A stretch of 43,186 nucleotides of DNA, taken from Actinomycetes bacterium. GTDB lineage: Bacteria; Actinomycetota; Actinomycetes; Mycobacteriales; Mycobacteriaceae. Positions 27,250 through 36,187 of the stretch are shown here, one piece after another. The notes beneath the pieces are model-generated. The model was not told the origin of the DNA and made no database searches. It saw only the letters and a list, made by a program, of their open reading frames with translations. Every line of letters begins with the position of its first letter. The stretch's first letter is position 1. The position numbers and the translations under genes were made by a program. The DNA lies in the NCBI GenBank assembly GCA_022601275.1, contig JAHZIT010000055.1, positions 1-43,186 of the forward strand, read 5' to 3'.

Positions 27250-28002
27250 ATGGAGAGCGCTCCGGCGGTGCCGATGATCTCGGTGAAGTCAGTCGACAAG
27301 CATTTCGGCGACCTCCATGTCCTCAAGGACATCAACCTCGACGTCGGCAAGGGGCAGGTTGTCGTCGTTCTGGGACCCTCGGGCTCGGGCAAGTCGACCT
27401 TGTGCCGGACCATCAATCGCCTGGAGACCATCGATTCGGGCTCCATCGCGATTGACGGAGAGGTGCTGCCCGAGGAGGGGCGCAAGTTGGCGCAACTGCG
27501 TTCCGATGTCGGCATGGTGTTCCAGTCCTTCAACCTGTTCGCGCATAAGACAATTGTCGAGAACGTGATGCTGGCCCCGATGAAGGTCCGCAAGGTGTCC
27601 AAGGCCGCGGCACGCGAGAAGGCGATGAGCCTGCTGGAGCGGGTGGGCGTGGCCAACCAGGCAGACAAATACCCGGCCCAATTGTCGGGCGGTCAGCAGC
27701 AGCGAGTGGCCATTGCACGATCGCTGGCGATGAACCCGAAAGTGATGCTGTTCGACGAGCCGACCAGCGCGCTGGATCCCGAGATGATCAACGAGGTGCT
27801 CTCGGTGATGGCGGCGCTGGCTGCCGAGGGCATGACGATGGTCGTCGTCACCCACGAGATGGGGTTCGCGCGGCGGGCCGCCAACCGCGTGGTGTTCATG
27901 TCAGACGGCGCCATCCTCGAGGACGCCGAGCCCGTGCAGTTCTTCGACAATCCTCAGACCGACCGCGCCAAGGACTTCCTGGGCAAGATCCTCGATCACT
28001 GA
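27250..28002 (+). CDS. gluA: Amino-acid ABC transporter ATPase (GluA/GlnQ-type)
   Basis: 250 aa. Polar amino-acid ABC ATPase: Walker [10 protein letters not shown] (42-50), Q-loop MVFQSFNLF, signature LSGGQ (145-149), Walker [14 protein letters not shown] (165 on), H-loop VVTHEMGFA. Energises uptake by GluB-GluC-GluD encoded next to it. A gluABCD set next to recX-recA is also the arrangement in Corynebacterium glutamicum, where it imports glutamate; glutamate or a related polar amino acid is therefore the likely substrate. M. tuberculosis lacks the set here. ATG at 27274 is an alternative start. Confidence 0.9.
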   Translation: MESAPAVPMISVKSVDKHFGDLHVLKDINLDVGKGQVVVVLGPSGSGKSTLCRTINRLETIDSGSIAIDGEVLPEEGRKLAQLRSDVGMVFQSFNLFAHKTIVENVMLAPMKVRKVSKAAAREKAMSLLERVGVANQADKYPAQLSGGQQQRVAIARSLAMNPKVMLFDEPTSALDPEMINEVLSVMAALAAEGMTMVVVTHEMGFARRAANRVVFMSDGAILEDAEPVQFFDNPQTDRAKDFLGKILDH

Positions 28003-28050
28003 AACAGTCCATCGATCACCAGTCACACCGGCGAAAGGAAACGCCCCCGA

Positions 28051-28086
28051 ATGTCACCAAGAATGTCACCGAAAATGTCACCGAAG
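28051..28086 (+). repeat. 12-bp tandem triplication carrying three in-frame ATG codons
   Basis: ATGTCACCRARR three times (28051, 28063, 28075), encoding MSPR-MSPK-MSPK at the start of gluB. Confidence 0.9.
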
Positions 28087-28899
28087 ACCTTCTCGAGGCG
28101 CGTCATCAGCGCTGTCGCGTTGGCTGTCGCGCTGCCCCTTGCAGCCACCGCGTGTGGCGGAGGCGGCGGTGGAGGTGATGGCGACACGATCGTCATCGGC
28201 ACCAAGTTCGATCAGCCCGGGCTCGCAATGCAGAACCCCGACGGAACCATGAGCGGCTTCGACGTCGACGTGGCAACATACGTCGCCGGCGAACTCGGCT
28301 ACGAACCCGACAAGATCGAGTGGAAGGAATCGCCGTCGGCGCAGCGTGAGAACCTGATCCAGAACGGTCAGGTGAAGTTCATCTCTGCGACGTACTCGAT
28401 CACCGACTCGCGCGAGGAGAAGGTCGACTTCGCCGGACCGTACCTGATCACCGGGCAAAGCCTGTTGGTGCGCTCGGACAGCAACGACATCACCGGAGCG
28501 GCCTCGCTGGAGAACAACAAGATCCTGTGCTCGGTGTCTGGTTCGACCCCGGCCCAGAAGATCAAAGACGAGTACCCGGGCGTCCAGCTGCAGCAGTACG
28601 ACACCTACTCGGCATGCGTCGAGGCACTCAAGAACGGCGCGGTAGACGCCGTCACGACAGACGAGGTCATCCTCGCCGGGTACGCGGCGCAAACCCCGGG
28701 GGCATTCAAGATCGTCGGTGAGCCGTTCTCCGAGGAGCGCTACGGTATCGGCCTCAAGAAGGGCGACAGCGAGCTACGCGCCAAGATCAACGACGCGCTC
28801 AAGAAGATGGAAGACAGCGGAGCGTGGAAAGAGGCATTCGACAAGAACCTGGGTCCCGCGGGCATTACCGCGCCACAACCGCCGCCGATCGACAAGTAA
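28051..28899 (+). CDS. gluB: Amino-acid ABC transporter substrate-binding lipoprotein
   Basis: 282 aa. Lipoprotein signal: basic start, hydrophobic core VALAVALPLAATA and C35 followed by a Gly run; the lipobox (TAC) is loose. The remainder is a type 3 periplasmic-binding domain (SBP_bac_3) with GTKFDQPGLAMQNPDG, SGFDVDVA, SATYSITDSREEKVDFAGPY and CVEALKNGAVDAVTTDEVIL. It captures the amino acid outside the membrane for GluC/GluD. GAAAGGA stands before the first of three tandem ATG codons. Gap of 48 bases to gluA. Confidence 0.9.
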   Translation: MSPRMSPKMSPKTFSRRVISAVALAVALPLAATACGGGGGGGDGDTIVIGTKFDQPGLAMQNPDGTMSGFDVDVATYVAGELGYEPDKIEWKESPSAQRENLIQNGQVKFISATYSITDSREEKVDFAGPYLITGQSLLVRSDSNDITGAASLENNKILCSVSGSTPAQKIKDEYPGVQLQQYDTYSACVEALKNGAVDAVTTDEVILAGYAAQTPGAFKIVGEPFSEERYGIGLKKGDSELRAKINDALKKMEDSGAWKEAFDKNLGPAGITAPQPPPIDK

Positions 28900-28919
28900 G
28901 CGGTTAGGACCAGCCGCCA

Positions 28920-29600
28920 GTGGAGGTTTTCACCGAGTACCGCGAGCAGATCTTCGCCGCTTTTTGGACGACGATCCAGCTCACGGTGTTTTCGGCGATC
29001 GGCGCACTCGTACTGGGCACGCTGCTGGCCGCGATGCGGCTGGCACCGGTGCCGATGCTCAACTGGATCGGGACCAGCTACGTCAACATCGTGCGTAACA
29101 CTCCGCTGACGCTGATCATCCTGTTCTGCTCGTTCGGCCTGGCGCAGACCCTGGGCATCACGCTGGCCAGCCGGCAGTCGCCGACTTTCATCGCGGACAG
29201 CACCTTCCGGCTGGCCATGCTCGGGTTGACCGTGTACACCGCGGCATTCGTGTGTGAGACCGTCCGCTCAGGGGTGAACACGGTGCCGCTGGGGCAGGTG
29301 GAAGCCGCCAGATCGCTCGGCCTGACGTTCGGACAGAACCTCCGGATAGTGCTTCTGCCGCAGGCGTTTCGCGCCGTCTTCATACCACTGGGTTCGGTGT
29401 TGATAGCGCTGACCAAGAACACCACGATCGCCTCGGCGATCGGGGTGGCCGAGGCAGCACTGTTGATGAAGGAGATGATCGAGAACACCGCGGCAGTGTT
29501 GGTTGTCGGCAGTATTTTTGCGCTCGGATTCCTCATCCTGACGCTGCCGCTGGGGCTGTTCTTCGGCTGGCTGGGCAAGCGAATGGCGGTGGCACGCTGA
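28920..29600 (+). CDS. gluC: Amino-acid ABC transporter permease GluC
   Basis: 226 aa, His/Glu/Gln/Arg/opine-type permease: FAAFWTTIQLTVFSAIGALVLGTLL at the start, YVNIVRNTPL..., and the EAA loop VEAARSLGLTFGQNLRIVLLPQAFR that docks on the ATPase; about five helices. GTG start at 28920, 21 bases after gluB. Its TGA overlaps the gluD ATG by one base. Confidence 0.9.
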   Translation: MEVFTEYREQIFAAFWTTIQLTVFSAIGALVLGTLLAAMRLAPVPMLNWIGTSYVNIVRNTPLTLIILFCSFGLAQTLGITLASRQSPTFIADSTFRLAMLGLTVYTAAFVCETVRSGVNTVPLGQVEAARSLGLTFGQNLRIVLLPQAFRAVFIPLGSVLIALTKNTTIASAIGVAEAALLMKEMIENTAAVLVVGSIFALGFLILTLPLGLFFGWLGKRMAVAR

Positions 29601-30481
29601 TGAGTGGAGCCTCCGTACTCTTCGACGCACCGGGTCCGCGGGCGCGGATTCGCAATCACGTCATCAGCGCCATCACCGTCGTCGTCGTCGTGTTGGTGGC
29701 CTGGGTGATCTACACCCAGCTGGAGGCCAAGGGCCAGCTGACCGCGGCGAAGTGGGAGCCTTTCCTCACCTCGAATCTGTGGACCACCTACGTCCTTCCG
29801 GGTGTCGAGGGCACACTCACGGCTGCGGCGGTGTCGATCGTGTTGGCGCTGGTGCTGGGCTTGCTGCTGGGTGTCGGCCGACTCTCGACACACAGAGGGA
29901 TCCGCTGGGCGTCATCGGTGATCGTCGAGTTCTTCCGAGCGGTGCCGGTGCTGATCATGATGATCTTCGCCTATTTTCTGTATGCGTTCTATGACGTCTT
30001 CCCCTCCAAGTACCTGGCATTGGCCGGCGTCATCACTGGCCTGACGCTCTACAACGGCGCCGTCATCGCCGAGATCGTTCGAGCCGGCGTGCATGCGTTG
30101 CCCCGGGGGCAGAGCGAGGCGGCATCGGCGCTGGGGCTGAGCTCGGGGCAGACGATGCGTTCGATTCTGCTTCCCCAGGCGATAACATCCATGCTCCCGG
30201 TGCTGATCTCCCAGCTGGTGGTGGCGCTGAAAGACACAGCGATCGGGTACCAGATCACCTTCGTCGAAATGGTGCGCCAAGGCACGGCGGTCGGCGCGAC
30301 CTACGGCAATTACATCCCAGCGTTGATCGTCATCGCGCTACTGATGATCAGCGTCAACTTTGCGCTCTCATCGTTCGCGACGTGGCTGGAAAGACGAATG
30401 CGAAAGTCGCGGCGCGGGGCTGCCCCACTGGAGCCCGAGGGGGTTGAACAGGAGGGCGCTCCCGGCGCCAAAACCGTATGA
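29600..30481 (+). CDS. gluD: Amino-acid ABC transporter permease GluD
   Basis: 293 aa. Same family as GluC with an N-terminal extra helix (VISAITVVVVVLVAWVIY) and periplasmic segment, then TYVLPGVEGTLTAAAVSIVLALVLG, FFRAVPVLIMM and the EAA loop SEAASALGLSSGQTMRSILLPQA. Charged C-terminal tail. Overlaps gluC (TGATG), so translation is coupled; GluC and GluD form the membrane channel. Confidence 0.9.
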   Translation: MSGASVLFDAPGPRARIRNHVISAITVVVVVLVAWVIYTQLEAKGQLTAAKWEPFLTSNLWTTYVLPGVEGTLTAAAVSIVLALVLGLLLGVGRLSTHRGIRWASSVIVEFFRAVPVLIMMIFAYFLYAFYDVFPSKYLALAGVITGLTLYNGAVIAEIVRAGVHALPRGQSEAASALGLSSGQTMRSILLPQAITSMLPVLISQLVVALKDTAIGYQITFVEMVRQGTAVGATYGNYIPALIVIALLMISVNFALSSFATWLERRMRKSRRGAAPLEPEGVEQEGAPGAKTV

Positions 30482-30511
30482 GCCTCGCGACGTACTCCTG
30501 GCCAACCTGAT

Positions 30512-30952
30512 ATGACCCACCGCCTGAACGCACTCACAATTCTGCCCGAGTCGGCGCTGCGCGACATGGTCGACCTCATGGTGCGTCTCATCGAGGCCTG
30601 CGGTGCCGTCGTCATCATGATCGGGGCGATCGTCGCGATCGTGAAGTTCGCCGTGGCCCTGACCCGGCGCAACATCAATCAGTTCTCCGCGGTTCGGTTG
30701 TCACTGGCCCGATTCCTGGTGCTGGGCTTGGAGTTTCAGCTTGCCGCCGACGTGCTGCGAACCGCGATCTCACCATCGTTCGAAGAGATCGGCAAGCTGG
30801 CGGCAATCGCGGCAATCCGCACAGTGCTCAACTACTTCCTCAACCGTGAGATCGCCCAGGAGCAGCGCGAGATCGAGCTGGCCCGTTCATCTTCCCCGCC
30901 CCCGCGCCCAAACTCTGGACCTCCTCCGACTCGACCTCCTCCTACTCAATGA
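30512..30952 (+). CDS. DUF1622 family membrane protein
   Basis: 146 aa. Two or three hydrophobic helices (about 31-51 and 66-80 plus an amphipathic stretch), with RLSLARFLVLGLEFQLAADVLRTA, the core of DUF1622 proteins, and FLNREIAQEQREIE after it. The tail is Pro-rich (PPPRPNSGPPPTRPPP). Function unknown. Follows gluD by 30 bases on the same strand, and is followed 10 bases later by another small membrane protein. Confidence 0.8.
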   Translation: MTHRLNALTILPESALRDMVDLMVRLIEACGAVVIMIGAIVAIVKFAVALTRRNINQFSAVRLSLARFLVLGLEFQLAADVLRTAISPSFEEIGKLAAIAAIRTVLNYFLNREIAQEQREIELARSSSPPPRPNSGPPPTRPPPTQ

Positions 30953-30962
30953 ACCTCGCCCG

Positions 30963-31226
30963 ATGAATTTCGTCGTCACCGCGTCGTGGTACGTGGCTCT
31001 CGCCGGATTGGCGCTCGGTGTCGCCGCTCTGGCTGTGTTCCGCCAGCCGTTGCTCGCGCTGCGCGTGACGATGGATCTGTTCGTCACCGCGGGTTTGCTC
31101 CGGCTGAGCGTCGACCTTTCATGGGCGGCGATCGCCGGCACCGTGGCGATGATCGCGGTGCGTCGCTTGGTCAGGCGGACCCTGGCCGCGGACTTCAACG
31201 CTGCACTGCACAGAGCACACGCTTAG
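30963..31226 (+). CDS. Small membrane protein, unrecognised
   Basis: 87 aa, two to three hydrophobic helices (about 7-26, 36-53, 54-65) and a basic C-terminus (RRLVRRTLAADFNAALHRAHA). The ATG at 30963 follows the DUF1622 stop by 10 bases. No Shine-Dalgarno sequence, so translation may depend on the upstream gene. I recognise no family. It ends five bases before the recX stop on the other strand. Confidence 0.6.
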   Translation: MNFVVTASWYVALAGLALGVAALAVFRQPLLALRVTMDLFVTAGLLRLSVDLSWAAIAGTVAMIAVRRLVRRTLAADFNAALHRAHA

Positions 31227-31231
31227 ACGCC

Positions 31232-31798
31232 CTAGACCTTCCGACGTTCCCTTTCGTTCGCCAGCTCCCCTGTCACGACATCCAGAGCCATGGTCTGGCC
31301 GTAACCACGACGAGCCAGCATCCCGACGAGTCGGCGCGTCACCTTGTTCTGCGCGTCCCGATCAGAAGGATCGCCGAGCTTCTCGCGACGCAGCTTGTCT
31401 CGTACCAGTTGCTCGGCACGCGTCCGCTCGGCTCCTGCGTCGATGCCGGCCAGCGCGGCGGCAATCACCTCGTTGTCAACACCCTTAGTGCGTAATTCAG
31501 CAGCCAGCGCCCGTTTTCCTTTCCCGGCGTTGATCTGCCGTGACCGTACCCACTGTTCGGCGAAATCCTCGTCATCGACCAGACCGACCTGCGCCAATCG
31601 GTCGAGCACGTCGATGCTGATTTCGTCGGGATAGCCCCGCTTGGCAAGTCGCCCCTGCAACTCCGCGCGGGTCCGCGCTCGCACGGTGAGCAGGCGCAGG
31701 CACAGTGCGCGCGCCTGCTCCGCGCGTTGGGCCGGCTCCTCGGTCGGCTCCTCGGGCAGCTCCGAGGGGCTAGAAGTCGACGGGAGTGGGGAGGACAT
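31232..31798 (-). CDS. recX: RecA regulator RecX
   Basis: 188 aa. Three-helix RecX repeats: [56 protein letters not shown] and [12 protein letters not shown]...; binds RecA filaments and inhibits strand exchange and ATPase. The first 29 bases overlap the end of recA in another frame, so recX is co-transcribed with and coupled to recA. The N-terminal 25 residues are Ser/Pro/Glu-rich and not part of the fold. Confidence 0.93.
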   Translation of the reverse strand: MSSPLPSTSSPSELPEEPTEEPAQRAEQARALCLRLLTVRARTRAELQGRLAKRGYPDEISIDVLDRLAQVGLVDDEDFAEQWVRSRQINAGKGKRALAAELRTKGVDNEVIAAALAGIDAGAERTRAEQLVRDKLRREKLGDPSDRDAQNKVTRRLVGMLARRGYGQTMALDVVTGELANERERRKV

Positions 31799-33911
31799 CG
31801 TCGGCCAACTCGTCGGTCACCACGGCGCCGATACCGAGTTTCTCTTTGATCTTCTTCTCGACCTCGGCTGCGATCTCAGGATTCTCGATCATGAATTTAC
31901 GGGCGTTCTCCTTGCCCTGGCCCAATTGCTCACCTTCGTAGGTGAACCAGGAACCGGACTTGCGAATGAAACCCTGTTCGACGCCCATATCGATGAGCGA
32001 ACCCTCCTTGGAGATGCCCTTGCCGTAGAGGATGTCGAATTCGGCCTGCTTGAACGGCGGGCTGACCTTGTTCTTGACCACCTTGACCCGGGTACGGTTG
32101 CCCACCGCGTCGGTGCCGTCCTTGAGCGTCTCGATACGCCGCACATCCAGACGCACGGAGGCGTAGAACTTCAAAGCCTTTCCACCCGTGGTGGTTTCGG
32201 GTGAGTTGTGCACCATGACACCATCGACGAAATAGTTGTGATTCCCCTCTACCTCGATGTCGAAACGATTCATCGACTGCGTATGCGGCTTGACGTGAAC
32301 ATCAAGAACTCGCGCAGGTACCAACCTCTGACTGGGCTCCACGAACTGCGGCTCCACCACACCACGCCCACGGAATCGCGGGAGCAGCTTGTGATCCATC
32401 GACGGTGCCATATACGGCGCCACTACCTCCTGGAAGGCAGCCGACGCAGCGGTCGAGAATGTCAGAACTGCCTTACCCGCCGTACCCGCCGAGCGCAGGC
32501 GCACGTCGAGGCCGTGAGCGTCACGCAGGTAGTCGCACAGCCGAACTCGCGAGCCCTCGGTCATAGCTTCCACACAGATCTCAATGCGTCCGCTACCGCC
32601 CCGGGTGCGCTGCTGCAGCCCCTTGGACCGCACAGTGAAACCGCCGTCGTCCATGTACCAAACAGCCAATGCCAGCGGGGTCAGCGCTTTGAGATAGTCC
32701 TCTGACAGGAACTTCTTGCCGTCACCTAGGTAAACCGCACGACGCAACTCACCGAGTTCGGGCAGTGGCGTAAAGTCCACGAACCGCGACCCCTTGTCGT
32801 TCTCGCGGACCGAATGCTTGATATTGCCCAGCAGATCCACCTTCCACTGCAAGTAGTCCATCTGCTTGGCGCCATGCCCCATGCGAAACCGGACACCATT
32901 GCGGTCCCGGCGATTTGGCGACAGGTTCCCGTCACCCATGAGCGAACCCAGGATTATCTGGAACTGCTGCTCACTGAGTAGGTGCGGCTCGGCAGCCATG
33001 ACGCGGTCACCGGCGATGATGTCGCCAGCTTCGGTCCAACCGGACGGTGTCCTGATCAGGTGGTTCGGAGTCGCCGCGAACTGGGATTTGCCATTGCCTC
33101 CGGACTTCGCGACGGTGAACTGCAGAAACTGTTCGGCCGGTCCGTTGTTGAACCAGTTCACGACCTTACGCGGTACGACCTGGTCACTAACCGGGTCGTA
33201 TGACAGCACCTCGACATCCATCTTTTTGTTGACGATCTTTCCGATCTTTTCCGTCGTACCGTCGGCCAACTGCACTCGGGTGCTGTAGTTGAAACATCCG
33301 AACATCACACCGATTTTTTCGCGGAGCTGGTTGATGAAGATCGCGGTGGTTCCCGAGTTGCTCAGCGCACCAGTGATCTTGCGGAGCGCCTGACTCATCA
33401 GACGGGCCTGCAGGCCGACGTGGCTGTCGCCCATCTCGCCCTCGATCTCCGCCCGCGGAACCAACGCAGCCACCGAGTCGACGACCAGGATATCCAGCGC
33501 ACCGGACCGGATCAGCATGTCGGCGATCTCCAGCGCCTGCTCACCGGTGTCCGGCTGGGATACCAGCAGGGAGTCGGTATCCACACCCAGCATCTTGGCG
33601 TATTCGGGATCCAGCGCATGCTCGGCATCGATGAACGCGGCGATACCACCAGCGGCCTGCGCGTTGGCGACGGCATGTAGCGCGACAGTGGTCTTACCCG
33701 AGGACTCCGGTCCGTAGATCTCGACAACCCGGCCCCGCGGCAGTCCACCGATGCCCAGCGCTACATCGAGGGCGATCGACCCCGTCGGGATGACCGATAT
33801 CGGCTGGCGCACCTCGTCACCGAGTCGCATCACCGAGCCCTTGCCGTGGCTCTTCTCGATTTGAGCGAGAGCCAACTCCAGAGCCTTCTCGCGGTCCGGC
33901 ACTTTCGCCAT
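31770..33911 (-). CDS. recA: RecA recombinase precursor containing an intein
   Basis: 713-aa precursor: N-extein 1-205, intein 206-569, C-extein 570-713; the spliced protein would be 349 aa, normal for mycobacterial RecA. RecA binds single-stranded DNA, promotes strand exchange and stimulates LexA cleavage. Walker A GPESSGKT at 67-74, Walker [11 protein letters not shown], loop L1 region [19 protein letters not shown]2 interrupted after GVMFG. Extein sequence is continuous without the intein ([17 protein letters not shown]). GAGG precedes the ATG at 33911. A LexA box and a good promoter lie upstream. Confidence 0.97.
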   Translation of the reverse strand: MAKVPDREKALELALAQIEKSHGKGSVMRLGDEVRQPISVIPTGSIALDVALGIGGLPRGRVVEIYGPESSGKTTVALHAVANAQAAGGIAAFIDAEHALDPEYAKMLGVDTDSLLVSQPDTGEQALEIADMLIRSGALDILVVDSVAALVPRAEIEGEMGDSHVGLQARLMSQALRKITGALSNSGTTAIFINQLREKIGVMFGCFNYSTRVQLADGTTEKIGKIVNKKMDVEVLSYDPVSDQVVPRKVVNWFNNGPAEQFLQFTVAKSGGNGKSQFAATPNHLIRTPSGWTEAGDIIAGDRVMAAEPHLLSEQQFQIILGSLMGDGNLSPNRRDRNGVRFRMGHGAKQMDYLQWKVDLLGNIKHSVRENDKGSRFVDFTPLPELGELRRAVYLGDGKKFLSEDYLKALTPLALAVWYMDDGGFTVRSKGLQQRTRGGSGRIEICVEAMTEGSRVRLCDYLRDAHGLDVRLRSAGTAGKAVLTFSTAASAAFQEVVAPYMAPSMDHKLLPRFRGRGVVEPQFVEPSQRLVPARVLDVHVKPHTQSMNRFDIEVEGNHNYFVDGVMVHNSPETTTGGKALKFYASVRLDVRRIETLKDGTDAVGNRTRVKVVKNKVSPPFKQAEFDILYGKGISKEGSLIDMGVEQGFIRKSGSWFTYEGEQLGQGKENARKFMIENPEIAAEVEKKIKEKLGIGAVVTDELADDVLPTPVDF
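32205..33296 (-). mobile_element. LAGLIDADG intein in recA (RecA-b site)
   Basis: 364 residues, C1 (CFNYSTRV) to the terminal HN (VDGVMVHN), followed by S+1 of the extein. Splicing blocks: A (C1), B with [10 protein letters not shown] ([22 protein letters not shown]) and G ([14 protein letters not shown]). The homing-endonuclease insert has both LAGLIDADG motifs, [10 protein letters not shown] and [11 protein letters not shown], with acidic residues intact, so an active enzyme is possible. Sequence and site (G205/S) match the M. leprae RecA intein and not the M. tuberculosis one, which sits eight codons earlier. No frameshift or stop. Confidence 0.95.
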
Positions 33912-34021
33912 GGTGATACCTCTTCCGGTAGTCGTTGTTGACCGGTTCTCGGTCGGTTGCCGTGAGGTTAAATCAGGGCACCGACATGTCCTCGACAAGA
34001 GCGATGGGTCGTACGCCCCCC

Positions 34022-34049
34022 ACAGTAGACGAACAGATGTTCGATTCAA
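34022..34049 (-). promoter_or_regulatory. recA promoter with embedded LexA box
   Basis: On the minus strand TTGAAT (34049-34044), 16-base spacer, TACTGT (34027-34022). The spacer and -35 hold the SOS box ACGAACAGATGTTCGA (34029-34044 on the plus strand; 11 of 12 matches). The start codon is about 110 bases further on, so a second, nearer promoter may also exist, as known for mycobacterial recA. Confidence 0.8.
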
Positions 34050-34067
34050 GTGGACACGCCGTCCGGC

Positions 34068-34073
34068 TACGTT
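34068..34073 (+). promoter_or_regulatory. Candidate -10 element for leaderless hydrolase mRNA
   Basis: TACGTT, six bases before the ATG at 34080; a weak -35 TTCAAG lies 17 bases upstream, next to the LexA box at 34029-34044. No Shine-Dalgarno sequence. Confidence 0.4.
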
Positions 34074-34079
34074 CAGAGC

Positions 34080-34970
34080 ATGACGACGCCACAGGACATC
34101 CGGATTCCGATGAACGGTGGACAGCTTGCCGCCTACGTCTACCGGCCAGCCTCGTCCGATCAGGACGTCCCCTGCATAGTCATGGCGCACGGCTTCACCG
34201 CTACCCGCGACGACGGGTTGCCCGCCTACGCCGAGGCGTTCCGGGACGCCGGCTATGCCGTGGTCCTGTTCGACTACCGACACTTCGGCGCCTCGACCGG
34301 TCAGCCCCGCCAACTGCTCGACATCGGCAGGCAGCGCGAGGACTACCACACCGTCGTCGCATGGGCCCGCCGTCTCGACGGCGTGGACCCCGAACAGATC
34401 GTGCTGTGGGGTTCGTCCTTCAGCGGCGGCCATGTGTTGGCCGTCGCCGCAGCCGATCCGCGGGTCGCGGCGGTGATCTCACAGGCTCCCTTCACCGATG
34501 CCGTCGCAGCACTGCTTGCCGTGCCGCTCAAGATCCTTCCCAGCATGACGCTCGCCGGCCTGCGCGACCAGATCGGCGCGTGGCGCGGCCACCCGCCCCG
34601 CCTGCTGCCGGCCATCGGCGAACCCGGCACCGTTGCCGCGATGACCTCGCCTGGAGCCAAGCGAGGCTTTGAGGCGATGCTTGCTCCGGATTCTCTGTGG
34701 CGCAACGAATTCACGGCTCGTTTGATGCTGCGCTTCGCATTCGAACGGCCCGGCCGCAAGGCCGCGCAGTTGCACATGCCGCTACTGCTGTGCGTCTGCG
34801 AAGGCGACACCACTACGCCGCCAGGTCCGACGATCAGAGCAGCGCATCGAGCACCCCGAGGCGAACTTCGCCGCTACCCCTACGGCCATTTCGACATCTA
34901 TAACGACCCGCAGGTCAAGACCGACCAGATCGACTTCCTGCGGCGGGTGCTCGCCAAGGTAACCGCGTAA
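34080..34970 (+). CDS. Alpha/beta-fold hydrolase, Xaa-Pro-peptidase-like
   Basis: 296 aa. Alpha/beta hydrolase: [21 protein letters not shown] oxyanion region, [11 protein letters not shown], elbow [12 protein letters not shown] with the nucleophile probably S113, and a C-terminal [11 protein letters not shown] that supplies the histidine. Resembles the dienelactone-hydrolase/Xaa-Pro-like hydrolases annotated in many mycobacteria. No signal peptide. Substrate unknown. It is divergent from recA, shares the 168-bp intergenic region with its LexA box, and stands before the hyp operon on the same strand. Confidence 0.8.
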   Translation: MTTPQDIRIPMNGGQLAAYVYRPASSDQDVPCIVMAHGFTATRDDGLPAYAEAFRDAGYAVVLFDYRHFGASTGQPRQLLDIGRQREDYHTVVAWARRLDGVDPEQIVLWGSSFSGGHVLAVAAADPRVAAVISQAPFTDAVAALLAVPLKILPSMTLAGLRDQIGAWRGHPPRLLPAIGEPGTVAAMTSPGAKRGFEAMLAPDSLWRNEFTARLMLRFAFERPGRKAAQLHMPLLLCVCEGDTTTPPGPTIRAAHRAPRGELRRYPYGHFDIYNDPQVKTDQIDFLRRVLAKVTA

Positions 34971-34977
34971 CCGCGTG

Positions 34978-35006
34978 TGGACGCGCCTGGGCCGCGGTCC
35001 TATCGT
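34978..35006 (+). promoter_or_regulatory. Candidate promoter of the hyp operon
   Basis: TGGACG (34978-34983), 17 bases, TATCGT (35001-35006). Position suits a transcript starting near 35013, 23 bases before hypA. Pattern-based only. Confidence 0.4.
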
Positions 35007-35035
35007 GGGGGCATCCGGCCACGGAACGGACAGGT

Positions 35036-35365
35036 ATGCACGAGATGGCTATCACACAGAGTGTTGTCGAGTCGGTGTGCGAGCACGCCGCTGGTCGCCG
35101 CGTGCACAGCGTCAGACTCGAAGTCGGCGCACTGTGCGCGATCGTGCCGGCTGCGATGGAGTTCTGTTTCGGCCTGGCGACCGAAGGGACCGTTGCAGAT
35201 GGTGCACAGCTCGACGTCGACATCCGGCCCGGCTCGGCACGGTGCCGAAGTTGCGCTGCTCGTTTTGAAATGACCGACCCGCTCCTGCTGTGCCGGTGCG
35301 GGAGCGCCGATGTCGAGGTGCTCGAGGGTCGGGACCTGAAAATCATGTCCATGGAAGTGAGCTGA
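35036..35365 (+). CDS. hypA: Hydrogenase maturation nickel metallochaperone HypA
   Basis: 109 aa. Starts MHEMAITQSVVESV with the nickel ligand H2; the zinc site has C70-x2-C73 and C86-x-C88 (CRSC... CRCGS), the second pair being CxC instead of CxxC. With HypB it delivers nickel to [NiFe]-hydrogenase large subunit. First gene of hypABFCDE; two bases separate its stop from hypB. Confidence 0.93.
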   Translation: MHEMAITQSVVESVCEHAAGRRVHSVRLEVGALCAIVPAAMEFCFGLATEGTVADGAQLDVDIRPGSARCRSCAARFEMTDPLLLCRCGSADVEVLEGRDLKIMSMEVS

Positions 35366-35367
35366 GG

Positions 35368-36174
35368 ATGTGCGCAACCTGTGGCTGCGGCGGTGAAGGC
35401 GCAATCATCACGCCGGCCGACGACAACCACAATCGCGACCACCCGCACGACCAGGACCACCCGCACGACCAACCGCACGACCACCCGCACCGGAGCATTC
35501 ACACCGAAACCATCACCCTCGAGCAGAAGGTCCTCGCCAAGAACGACCTGATCGCCGAGGAGAACCGGGGGTGGCTGGCCGAGCGCAACATCCTGGCGCT
35601 CAACATGACAAGTTCGCCCGGCGCAGGCAAGACAGCTCTCCTCGAACGCACCATCCGCGAACTCAGCGGCCGGCGGCCGATCGCCGTGATCGAGGGAGAT
35701 CAGGAGACGCTGCTCGACGCCAATCGCATCCGGGCCGCCGGTGCCCGCGCCGTGCAGATCAACACCGGGGCCGGCTGTCACCTGGACGCCGACATGGTGC
35801 GCCGGGCACTCGCTACCCTCGACCCCGAGCCCGGCTCGCTGTTGTTCATCGAGAACGTCGGTAATCTCGTCTGCCCGGCCATGTTCGATCTCGGCGAGCA
35901 CAGCAAAGTCGTGGTGATCTCGGTGACCGAGGGTACCGACAAGCCGCTGAAGTACCCCCACATGTTCGCCGCCGCAGGGCTTGTCGTCATAAACAAGATG
36001 GATCTACTGCCCTACGTGGACTTCGATGTCGACACGTGCGCAGACTATGCACGATCGCTGAACGCGGGCATCAAGATACTGCCGTTATCGGCAACCCGGG
36101 GCGACGGCATCCCCGATTGGTGCACCTGGGTCGCACGGCTGGCCGACCCATCCCGCAACGGACATGTCACCTGA
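35368..36174 (+). CDS. hypB: Hydrogenase nickel-insertion GTPase HypB
   Basis: 268 aa. N-terminal CATCGCGGEG carries the high-affinity metal motif; residues 21-45 are a His/Asp-rich stretch (about nine histidines, HPHDQ repeats) able to store nickel. GTPase: P-loop SSPGAGKT at 82-89, IEGDQETLLDA, GAGCHLDADM (second metal site), FIENVGNLVCP, NKMDLLPYV (G4). GGAGG-like GAGG precedes the ATG. The repeat part (35430-35493) is internally duplicated at DNA level. Confidence 0.94.
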   Translation: MCATCGCGGEGAIITPADDNHNRDHPHDQDHPHDQPHDHPHRSIHTETITLEQKVLAKNDLIAEENRGWLAERNILALNMTSSPGAGKTALLERTIRELSGRRPIAVIEGDQETLLDANRIRAAGARAVQINTGAGCHLDADMVRRALATLDPEPGSLLFIENVGNLVCPAMFDLGEHSKVVVISVTEGTDKPLKYPHMFAAAGLVVINKMDLLPYVDFDVDTCADYARSLNAGIKILPLSATRGDGIPDWCTWVARLADPSRNGHVT

Positions 36175-36187
36175 GCGAGGATCCGCC

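Noticed and set aside
33912..34433. Extension of the recA frame upstream to 34433
   Set aside because: It would cross the promoter and LexA box and overlap the hydrolase; the ATG at 33911 has a Shine-Dalgarno sequence and the normal RecA N-terminus.
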